The position numbers and the translations under genes are program-made. Shown here piece by piece: positions 43,605 to 51,589 of a stretch of DNA of 64,000 nt. Source of the stretch: Kappaphycus alvarezii (taxonomy: Eukaryota; Rhodophyta; Florideophyceae; Gigartinales; Solieriaceae); the NCBI GenBank assembly GCA_002205965.3, contig NADL03000624.1:744001-808000 (forward strand), read 5' to 3'. How positions within the stretch are numbered: position 1 is the stretch's first letter; each line of letters starts with the position of its first letter. The notes beneath the pieces were generated by a model. That model ran no database searches and had not been told where the DNA came from. It saw nothing but the letters and a program-made list of their open reading frames with translations.

Positions 43605-43973
43605 CTATGACGCAATTCTGTATCCATTGGATACAATGACATTCCACGAGGAATCCTCGTCATTTGCATACGGACCTGCAATGTCCAATCCGCGGTACAC
43701 AATGAACCAGGGAGTCTCTGGTAAGAAGCCGTACGGAACTTCGTACTTGTTCCACCAGACAGGGACTGGCACGTACTTGTCACCCAGCGCCGCTGGGTCA
43801 ATAATATACGCTTCGCGGTTATGATAGCTCACAAATACTCGGTGAGCATGGCGCATCTTCCTTTCGAATTTGCGATCCGAAGGACAAGGGTAGTAGTCCC
43901 GGTCAGCGCGAATGCTGACAGCACGCGGCAACGCCGCGCGCCCCTCAAGGAGCCTACGCTCCTTCCCGAACAA
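43605..43973 (-). pseudogene. Antisense ORF in element D tail, 122 codons
   Basis: A minus-strand frame with balanced, protein-like composition: 'HRVFVSYHNREAYIIDPAAL', 'VWWNKYEVPYGFLPETPWF', 'YRGLDIAGPYANDEDSSWN'. Further minus-strand pieces continue in other frames at 43518-43261 and 43264-43040. Together with 44544-44017 they look like one decayed antisense reading frame of perhaps 500 codons. No domain is recognised. The dense palindromes make the two strands similar in composition, so chance frames are more likely here than usual. Confidence 0.35.
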
Positions 43974-44016
43974 CAGAGCGGCGGACTGATAACGTCGCAG
44001 TCCATGTCTTCTTTAG

Positions 44017-44544
44017 TTAACGAGGAATCCTTGTTGCATACGGTGCTTCGGTTGCGCAACGCGCAAACACAATGTCGAGGCCTTCCTCGACCGCAAAACG
44101 GAGGTCAAAGTACTGACCCCGACGACGAGCACAGGACACCAGCCTGTCTAAACGACGCTGACTAACAGCGTTGCTGTCAAAACGGATTAACCAGTCTTTG
44201 CTGGTTGTCATCGCCCGAGGAATCCCCGGTGCGGCATGGGCAAGATAACCTGCCCTTTCGGCGGAACCTGCCTCAAAGAAGCCCTGACATGAAGCTGAAA
44301 TGGAGGAAGGAGGAAACGGGTTGTTAGACTGGGGACGGGGCGGCGGGAACAAGAGGACGCGCCGGATGAAAACGCTGTGCGGAACACTCGGGCTGTCCGG
44401 GTTTGTGTTCTGGGGAGAGTGATGGAACTCTTCCAAACCACCAGGAGTCCTGGTTATAAAGCGGTTCACCGAAAAGTGATACTGTATTTTTGGAGGGATA
44501 TGCCCTTTTCCTGGGGAGTGCCTAGATACGACCGTGAATGACAA
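44017..44544 (-). pseudogene. Antisense ORF in element D tail, 175 codons, FDSN motif
   Basis: It starts at an ATG about 620 bp before the 3' LTR and reads away from it, against gag-pol. The N-terminal half is Pro/Ser-rich. The C-terminal half reads 'DWLIRFDSNAVSQRRLDRLV' then 'SCARRRGQYFDLRFAVEEGL'. The order R-x-FDSN ... AR ... G-x-x-FDL recurs in the antisense ORF of element B (19555-19992), which sits in the same relative place in an unrelated element. Function unknown. Confidence 0.4.
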
Positions 44545-45148
44545 TTACTTTTACCAGTCAATTCACACTGGGGGGGGCGGAAAAACCCGACCAGCAAGGC
44601 GCCCCTCTTATTGATCGGGCCACCCGATCTGGGCTTTTGGAAGTCAACGGCCGCCCGAAAACCGGGCGCGCCCCACAACGGATTCTTACCAGGATACCTG
44701 GTATGTCTTGGATGACCCCGCACGAACACGGGTTCGAGGAATATGGAACAGCGGAACGACTGCTCCCCAGAGGATCACCCGACGACGGTATAACGTCTAT
44801 TAGCAGAAGCTACTATTTGGATTCGCAGTGAAGCGTTGCTAACCAGGTCCAGCCAGGATCACCTGGCTCAACGCAAAGTTTTAAGAGGATGGGGTTACCC
44901 AACCCCCATACCTCGTCAATATTTTCAAGGAACCCCTTGACCGTTTATAGACCCTACACGAAACAACGTGTAACTAGCATTGCTAGTTCGGCAACCGAAG
45001 TACAGGCTTGCCACGCAATTGGGAAATCCCAACTGCGTTATGACCTTACGATATCCTAATTTGCTACGACTAATACGCGCGGTACCACACCCCGACCAGG
45101 CTCCCTGGTCTGTCTTTCTCGCGTTACTCGTACTACGTACTCGATGCT

Positions 45149-45161
45149 GGGTGAGGGGGCA
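45149..45161 (+). promoter_or_regulatory. Polypurine tract of element D
   Basis: GGGTGAGGGGGCA directly precedes the 3' LTR, as needed to prime plus-strand DNA synthesis. Confidence 0.6.
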
Positions 45162-45818
45162 TGTGGGAACCTGGCCGTTATTTTTCGCGCGCGCATAAGC
45201 TACCTACAACTAAGGACAGGCTGTGCTGTCCCGGGCCAGTAGAGCCACGTGTAGTTGCTTTGCAATTACTTTTAATTCCCCAATTATTCCTTTATTTTAG
45301 TAATTACTGTAAGACTAGTCTAGCTGACAGTGCCACACTAGGTGGCGCCGTCCTACACTACTTAGGGTGTCACCACCCTAGGCCGTCCACAGTAAACCAA
45401 AAAACAGACCCCACCGAGCCCAAGTTACCTTTTTATTTCCGTGACCGGAGTAGTCCGGAAGTTCAACCTTAACTAGGACTCCTAGTTTGTGACCGGCAAG
45501 CCTAGCGCTGCAAGGATCACTACAGCTAGACCCTTCTAGCGTGCGGCCGGAGTAGTCGTGGCTACCCTTTACTTGGCCAGTCCCGGAGTAGGACTGCCTC
45601 CCCTATCCTTTACCCACCGTTTTCCCATCCTTCATTCCCCAGAGAAAGATCCTGGAGGACCGTAGGGCATCTTCCTACGCCTATCGAGCGCGACCTACGT
45701 CGCTCTATCCCTCTTCTACCACGTGGCTGTATAGGCCTCCTAGACTGGTCTCCCGCGGAAGCGCCAGCTTCCGAAACTAACCACCTGGTGCGTGGTCCTC
45801 AAGGGCCATATTACTACA
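45162..45818 (+). repeat. Element D 3' LTR
   Basis: Pair of 34162-34816, ending CTACA. Followed by the TCAGT target copy. Confidence 0.9.
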
Positions 45819-46413
45819 TCAGTTGCGGAGAGAGTTGGTAGAGCAGGGGTAAACCTATAGGCTACAGTAAATACCAATTGGGAGAAAGAGTTTGCAAGGA
45901 AGCGTAGGATAGTACGGCGTTCAATGGGCGGACGGTTAACCTACTGGGGTGAAGGAGTCCAGGGAGTTGCCGGCGGCTTGGAGACGGATTTCTGGCTTAT
46001 CAGGTGCTTACCTCTCTACTCGAACCATCAAGAATTGACAAACCCATATAGGGAAAAGATCTAAAACGCCGGCGATGGGACTGTAAGGGAGCAATGGCCC
46101 AAAGGAAAGGGTATCTAACAAGGAATCCAGCGCCTGTAGGAAAGGTGAGCCACGAGCTCACCTTCCCAAACCCTCTGAAGGCGCGTACCTTGCGGGATCT
46201 ACGACATTTCCCTGAGTGCTGCACTGTATCCAACGGGAAATTACAGTAATCTCCATCGGGATCCTAAAATCTCCATCCATGACGGCCAGCAATGCACTTC
46301 AGACAATCCACTGGAACATTACACCAAACCACTCGGCTTACATTAATCCAACAGGGAGCGGACGCAAATTTGGGAGCGAGCGCGCAAACCATTTGGGACG
46401 CCATTATACCACA
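45819..46413 (-). repeat. Element E 5' LTR, outer part (cut by element D)
   Basis: Continues the LTR from 34161 and matches 26921-27517. It ends CCACA, followed by CTCCT. Confidence 0.88.
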
Positions 46414-46418
46414 CTCCT

Positions 46419-46803
46419 TACAACTCTTGCGACGCGAACACACCAAATCAAAAGAGTTTACCCAAGCGTAAGCATGATGGAACGAATGGAACCGGACAAG
46501 GATTTCAGCGTCTGGGGAGACACGCCGATCATCTCATCCAATTCCACCATTCCATTACTCCCGGTCATTTATCTCGGTCCTTGCAACTCCCCCGCCTTTT
46601 CGCTGGAAAATCCTCTCCGCTTCGTGTGCCTCCCCAGGCCGGCCATTGCTGGCAGCGTACGTCCACTCAAGACAAGTAAGGTTGGCACCAAACGGAAGCT
46701 CTCACACTACACCCCTTTGGGGTACCATCCCCGGGAGAAGCGTATCGCGCTAATAGTCGCTGTACAGCAGCATCCGAGGATTCGAGTGATCAAGCATTTT
46801 TAA
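46419..46803 (+). pseudogene. 3' part of the unknown ORF split by element E
   Basis: The frame that is open at 26768-26895 continues here after the duplicated CTCCT and stays open for 128 codons to TAA at 46801-46803. In its present state the frame is instead entered from the E LTR (ATG near 46280). It is basic with scattered Pro ('GYHPREKRIALIVAVQQHPR'). No domain is recognised. That the frame is open on both sides with the junction in phase is the only evidence that it was coding. Confidence 0.35.
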
Positions 46804-48180
46804 CCCTGCCATTACCAGTTCTGTCTCGAGCAAACGTCCAACACAAAGGTTCAAATCAGTCCCAACTACTGGAGCATGTAAGCTGCATAAGTTATCCCTG
46901 ATTGCTGTAATGCGTACTTATTTAGTTATCCCTGTTGCTGTTAGCTATTTGCTTTGATAAAGTGTTTGTGTTTCTCTTTTGTTTTAATTCAACGCAGCAC
47001 TTGGGAGGATTCGTTCATTCGATTTGTATGCACCCTGTAGGATATTCCGGGCCACAACCGACCATACCTTTCAAATATTAAATCACCCCACATTTTCCCC
47101 CTTTGTACTTCAATAATTTCGTTGTGATTTTTCTTCAAATGACTCAGGACGAAAGAACACTTTTGATGTCTTTGTCACTACTGTACAGTATGTACCGTAA
47201 ATAATACGGCCTTGCGGTATTTTCTTCTGTAGTGTAGCCAGTTTGAAAGGTAAATGGCGACACGATTTCATGTCTGCCTGGCTCGCCGCCGCTATGATCT
47301 GGCGTTTGTCAGATCGTGAGGTGGTACAGAGATCGGTGCTTCGTCAAAGTTTGCCGAAAGATCCCTCCAATCGCGCCAGTCATTTTGGACCAGAGATACC
47401 GACGGCGTCGAGTGGGCGTGTGTACATGCAACCTTGATGCCACCATTTCAGAAAGATACGCAGAGAGCATGGAGAAAGATCACCTTGGATCTCACTATTC
47501 ATAATCCAACTTCGTCCAAAAAGCGTGGTGAATAACAGTAAAACGTCACAGTTGGAGAAGAAAGAATGCAAGCTTAGTCATGGAAAATTTCGAGTAAATT
47601 CCATTTTTTTAAGTGATGGCGTAGTAGGGGAAGTTGCATCACCATCGGAGATACCCTAAGAATGCTTGAGTTGCAAATAATCAAACCGCACTGTATCTTT
47701 ACTTCCAGTGTCGTTCCTCTGTCTTTGGGGCTATCTTGGTTTGGGTAAGCGGCAACTTTTCAGAGCAAGTAAGTTGGCGCCGATTCCCGCGCTCCTGCTG
47801 ATGTTACAGCCCGACATCAGCTCTTTCATCCCACGCTCCATGCTTTTTCCTGTTTTGGGAGTATTTACGAAGCAGACGTTCAGTTTTCCTGATGACAATT
47901 GGGTTCGTCTGTGTTGCTAAGACGCTCCAATTATTGGCTACTTCGTAACCATGAATGAACATGCCTTAGCAACCAACAACTTCCCCACCACCGCAACCCA
48001 CTGAACCTCCGCATCCTCCAAAGGCCCCAGCTCTTCTGCTCCGGCAAAGTCGTCATCGACGTCATCGCCATCCCCAGAATTGAAGTCGGACCAACCCAGC
48101 GAGCTAACCGGCACCAACTAGCGCTCAGTTCCATATAGTCACTGAAAAGACAGATCGGTGGCAACCTCGGTGCTCGTTAT
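46804..48180. other. Intergenic stretch
   Basis: Short frames only (for example 47708-47920 on +). 47031-47104 is the inverted counterpart of 60971-61183. A TACTGTACAGTATG motif lies near 47180. Confidence 0.45.
47031..47104 (+). repeat. Inverted repeat arm (empty-site copy)
   Basis: The reverse complement matches 60971-61026 joined to 61157-61183 with about one mismatch. It lacks the 119-bp LINE piece and the second copy of its 11-bp flank. Confidence 0.8.
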
Positions 48181-48184
48181 AAAC

Positions 48185-48550
48185 TTACCCGCGCGCCCAA
48201 GTGACGTATGCCCATAGACGCCTTCCGGTTGAATTCGATTGGGGCGGCCTCCGGAGAAGATAGGGACTGCTCGTTACCAGGTGATGACGAGCGTGAGGGT
48301 TTCTGTATACACGAAGGATTGGCCTGCGGCATGCCTGCATTGGGAGCCGAAAGAGCCGAGTCAAAAACAAAATATCCAAGTTGGTCGCCAGCTCCGAGCT
48401 CGTAATAACCTCACCTGCGCGCCCGAGTGACTTTCTGCACATAGACGCCTTCGGGGTTGAATTTGATTGGGGCGGCTTCCGGAGAAGATAGGGGCTGCTT
48501 GTCGAGATGATGACGGGCGTGAGGGTTTCGGTAGACCGGGGTTGGAGACC
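48185..48550. repeat. Imperfect tandem duplication
   Basis: About 48185-48330 and 48405-48550 share long near-identical runs (such as GGGGCGGC-TCCGGAGAAGATAGGG and GATGACG-GCGTGAGGGTTTC). The unit is about 220 bp. The right copy falls in the 3' end of the hypothetical gene at 48361-49104. Confidence 0.7.
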
Positions 48551-49104
48551 TGAGGCCTATTGGTTTGGGGGACGGTGGGAGCCAGCTCTGGGTCCGAGCA
48601 CATTCCATCATAAATTCTGAATAAGAGGTCATGTAGGGACCGGTTCAACCGACGAGAGGCAGTGTTAGACGCTCGAATATGGGGTTGTAGCATGGATAAA
48701 ACCGAGGCCACTACCTGCCCGAGATTATATTCCCGCCGCACAGAAATGTTGTGCACGTGAAAGAACCTTTGCAGGTCCGACACGAGATACTTAACATGTA
48801 TGTGAAAGTCTGACAAGTCGGGACTGGAGGTACGAAGTTGCTCTTCTGACTCCGTTACCAGAGCGAAATAAACATATCTCAGATAGAAGCACGAGTGCTC
48901 AGGCGATTTGATGTTGTGCGGTACCTCGGACCACGCCTCGAGCGCTTCCGCGAAAGGTTGCGCTGAGTCTTCAAAGTCGTTGTACCAGTCATCTTCGCCT
49001 TCCCCATGACGATGACGACGGTCATCATCAGCTCCAAAGTCTGACCTTGGAAATTGGGGTTGGATAGGGATGCGTGGAGACGATAAGTCGCTGCAAAGGC
49101 TCAA
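48361..49104 (-). CDS. Hypothetical protein, minus strand
   Basis: The frame is open from a TGA at about 49115 to a stop at 48361, about 247 codons, without an ATG near the start. A first exon upstream is therefore likely if it is real (a TTTGCAG acceptor-like string lies near 49090 on the minus strand). An acidic N-terminus ('DDDRRHRHGEGEDDWYNDFE') is followed by a helical middle ('FAEALEAWSEVPHNIKSPEH', 'LSDFHIHVKYLVSDLQRFFH') and a Pro/Ser/Arg-rich end created or extended by the tandem duplication. I do not recognise it. The middle part has normal amino-acid balance, which favours a real or recently real gene. Confidence 0.4.
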   Translation of the reverse strand: MSLCSDLSSPRIPIQPQFPRSDFGADDDRRHRHGEGEDDWYNDFEDSAQPFAEALEAWSEVPHNIKSPEHSCFYLRYVYFALVTESEEQLRTSSPDLSDFHIHVKYLVSDLQRFFHVHNISVRREYNLGQVVASVLSMLQPHIRASNTASRRLNRSLHDLLFRIYDGMCSDPELAPTVPQTNRPQVSNPGLPKPSRPSSSRQAAPIFSGSRPNQIQPRRRLCAESHSGAQVRLLRARSWRPTWIFCF

Positions 49105-49842
49105 CCGATGAATACATCAGCTAAGGGGACGGAAGAAAATTCCCCAAAGATATCTTGGCAAACCGAAACATCATCGGGTTGAAACACTCCCGACGTAAGC
49201 GGTGTGCTTACTGTACAGAAAGAACAGGTGACGACGACGGTTGTTCCGAGTGAGCGATCTTGATTAGTACCAGCAGAACAACGAGGGCTGGGACCCCTCG
49301 CCTGCTGTAACAAAGACAGCATTGGTTGGGTGCGGTAGGGTACACTAAGGGTTGCACAGCCTGGTCGGGGAGGACAGCCTTCCTTACAAGCCTCTCCCAG
49401 TTTGACGCAACGTGCTTGGAGGGCGAGGGATGACAATCTCACTGAAACGGCAAGAACCAAAATCGACGCAACGAAGTCTCCGAAGCGGGGATAGGCGATC
49501 TGTATGACCCGCTAGGACTTGAGGAGAGAAGAGGATCTTCGGTGCCCATGGCCAGCGTGGCCCGGACGTCAAGCGATGCGGAACAATGATTGGAAAAGAC
49601 CAGCGTGGATGTTGGGTAAGATGGCCCAGTTGTGTGGAAACGGTTTTTCAGTACTTGAATCCAGATTTAACGTTTTCAGCTTAACAAAACAATTTTGCAG
49701 CCACCTGTACACGCCTCATTGTCGTAAGTTTATCAAAATACAAATATTTCGCAACAATTCTCATTTGGCTCATTATGGGCACCTCAGCAGACACCAAATC
49801 AAACGCTCGAGCCATCGCACACCAAACGACTTGTTGCTGCAA

Positions 49843-50163
49843 ATGACCACCGCCACCCACACGGTTTCCATTCACAATGATGGTCCCATTCTCAAATCTA
49901 CTCCCGCCTCCCTCCCGTGGGACGCCTCTACATTGCCATTCAAGCGCAACACGGCCATCCCCACTTCCCACGTCCCGATCGCTGTACCCCATCACCTACC
50001 ACCCCAAACACGCCACCATAATTCAAAGTCGCAACACACCCTACGCGCGACCCTGGGACACACATGCGCGCATTACACATTTCGTAAAGCTCAGCAATGC
50101 ACACACATTGCAAGCTCCTACACGTGCGGAAGACGTTTTACAAGCAAGACAAAGTGCATATAG
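49843..50163 (+). CDS. Hypothetical His/Thr/Pro-rich ORF, doubtful
   Basis: An ATG near 49843 opens a frame of about 106 codons ('MTTATHTVSIHNDGPILKST...'). The + strand is strongly C-rich from here to about 50520, which lengthens open frames in all + phases. A parallel frame (49877-50197) looks equally protein-like ('TPYARPWDTHARITHFVKLS'), so a frameshift may be hidden near 49985. No domain. Confidence 0.25.
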   Translation: MTTATHTVSIHNDGPILKSTPASLPWDASTLPFKRNTAIPTSHVPIAVPHHLPPQTRHHNSKSQHTLRATLGHTCAHYTFRKAQQCTHIASSYTCGRRFTSKTKCI

Positions 50164-50631
50164 CAGCACGTTCACATGTCCCGGCAATTTGAATTGACAT
50201 TACACCTGATCGCCACGCCACCAAACAGATCATTGCCTTTGGTCTACAAAACCCAACAATACAGCACTGTACGATACAATACACCGACAAGCCACAACAC
50301 CATCGCCACTCAACACTGAATTCACAAACTTTGAATAAATTGTGCGTGTATCTCACAGTGGTTCAGCAGTACAAACCACGACACCAAATCAGAACCACCC
50401 TGAAACACACGTCCGACACCAGCCACGCAGCTTACACAATTCCACCAATTCCACCCCGTCCTCCAACCCCCGTCCCACGGTCATCAACACAACGCATGCA
50501 CGCAAGACGTGCACACATCATTGGTGAAAATGTGTGGTAGACGAGAGAGTCTCGTGCCACGGAGAGTTGTGTGAACTGGTTCAGATGCGGATGAAATTGT
50601 GCCACTGTTTACACTGCCTGTTGGTTCGGGG

Positions 50632-51585
50632 TTACGGGCAGAGGGGGGTTGGAGTGGATGGCAGTGCGGTTGGGGTGTGGTGGTTGGGACATGACGGGGT
50701 GGCATGGTAGATGCCATGTTTGAGGTGTGGTGTGGTGTAGTGTGTTTGTTGTGCAACGGGCGGGGTGGGTGTGACGGGGGGCATGAAAGGTGTGAAGCGG
50801 GGTTGATGATATGGGGGTGGTGTGGTGGACCAAGTAGAGCTGAAACGTTTGTGAGGGGAGGGGTTACAGGGTGTAACGGATGGTGGGATGGTGGAGATGA
50901 TGGGGAGATCGGGGGGGATTGAGAGGTTGTGTGGAGAGAGGTGGGGGCGATGGAGTGGTGTGAGGTGTGTATGGAACACGTGGGTTGGAGAGGTGGAGGG
51001 CGGGGGATGTGGCAGTGTATGAGTGGTGGGGTGGTTGTGGATGGAAGCGGGAGGACATGAGAGTGCGGGGGTGGGGATAGGGTTGCAGGGTTTTGCGGGA
51101 GGTGGTTTACCGGTGGTTGTGTAGTGGGCGGGGCGGAGGTTGGGAGATGCTGGTTTAGAGGAGGTTGGATGGGGTGGAGCAGAATGGCAGCAGGTGCATT
51201 GGGGCGGTTTGTTTATTGGAAAACGGATGGGAGAGGGTGTGGGAGGAGGGGCGGGGTCTAAAACGTGGAGTTGTACGGTGGGGAGGGCGGGATTGGGTAC
51301 GGAATGGGCATGGCGGATGGGTGGATGTTGACGGTGTGATTGGTATGGGGTATGTTCAGAGTGAGGAAGAGGGTGTGGCTGCGTGTCGGGGATGAAGGTG
51401 GAGATTTGTCTCGGGACTGGGGATGTGATGTGTGCTTGGGAGGGGACATGGGCTGAAATGGCGCGTATGTTGCCCAGAGAGGGCGGTTGGTTTGGAAAGG
51501 GCTTTCTGCGGTGGGTTGTTTTATGTTGATGGATGACATGCGCAGCGGTGAAAAGCCCAGATGTGGGCAAGGTGATACTGTACAT
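50632..51585 (-). CDS. Hypothetical Pro/Thr/His-rich ORF, 317 codons
   Basis: ATG-to-stop frame on the minus strand, starting 'MYSITLPTSGLFTAAHVIHQ'. About a third of its residues are Pro or Thr ('PPPSTSPTHVFHTHLTPLHR'). The minus strand here is very C-rich, so a long open frame could be a composition effect. On the other hand, the trypsin gene at 53373 also begins with a C-rich sense strand. A cluster of TACAGT motifs lies just upstream (51655-51935). No domain. Confidence 0.3.
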   Translation of the reverse strand: MYSITLPTSGLFTAAHVIHQHKTTHRRKPFPNQPPSLGNIRAISAHVPSQAHITSPVPRQISTFIPDTQPHPLPHSEHTPYQSHRQHPPIRHAHSVPNPALPTVQLHVLDPAPPPTPSPIRFPINKPPQCTCCHSAPPHPTSSKPASPNLRPAHYTTTGKPPPAKPCNPIPTPALSCPPASIHNHPTTHTLPHPPPSTSPTHVFHTHLTPLHRPHLSPHNLSIPPDLPIISTIPPSVTPCNPSPHKRFSSTWSTTPPPYHQPRFTPFMPPVTPTPPVAQQTHYTTPHLKHGIYHATPSCPNHHTPTALPSTPTPLCP

Positions 51586-51589
51586 TAAA

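Larger units (their letters stand above)
41614..45148 (+). other. Long 3' tail of element D between pol and 3' LTR
   Basis: About 3.5 kb with no + strand gene that I can name, unusually long for a chromovirus. Hairpins continue throughout. Minus-strand frames are listed separately. Confidence 0.6.
34162..45818 (+). mobile_element. Element D: Ty3/gypsy chromovirus with pervasive hairpins
   Basis: LTRs 34162-34816 and 45162-45818 differ at only about seven bases and two single-base indels by eye (about 99 percent). TCAGT flanks both sides (34157-34161, 45819-45823) and lies inside the 5' LTR of E. Order: primer site, gag, protease, RT, RNase H, integrase, chromodomain, a 3.5-kb tail, polypurine tract. 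Coding frames are broken at many places despite the young LTRs. The whole sequence is a chain of short perfect inverted repeats (see separate entry). Confidence 0.9.
34162..45818. repeat. Dense array of short perfect inverted repeats across element D
   Basis: Examples: 34948-34972 (11-bp arms, 3-nt loop), 35260-35279 (9-bp arms, 2-nt loop), 35294-35311 (8-bp arms), 35631-35646 (16-bp perfect palindrome), 36233-36246 (14-bp palindrome), 36332-36340 pairing with 36360-36368 around a 12-bp palindrome, 38721-38732 (palindrome over the RT active-site codons), 38748-38765 (7-bp arms), 44972-44988 (7-bp arms). Such units follow each other roughly every 20-40 bases from LTR to LTR, in coding and non-coding parts. 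By chance, arms of 6 bp or more with loops of 0-6 should occur about once per 600 bases. The array starts and stops with the element. Confidence 0.85.
26896..46413 (-). mobile_element. Element E: Ty3/gypsy chromovirus, minus strand, split by element D
   Basis: The left LTR is 26896-27517. The right LTR is split into 34132-34161 and 45819-46413 by element D. CTCCT flanks both ends (26891-26895 and 46414-46418). Internal order on the minus strand is gag with zinc knuckle, protease, RT, RNase H, integrase, chromodomain. By eye the LTRs are about 97 percent identical. gag is intact; pol has several stops, about three frameshifts and a short deletion in RT. The chromodomain suggests targeting to histone-marked chromatin. 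Confidence 0.9.
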
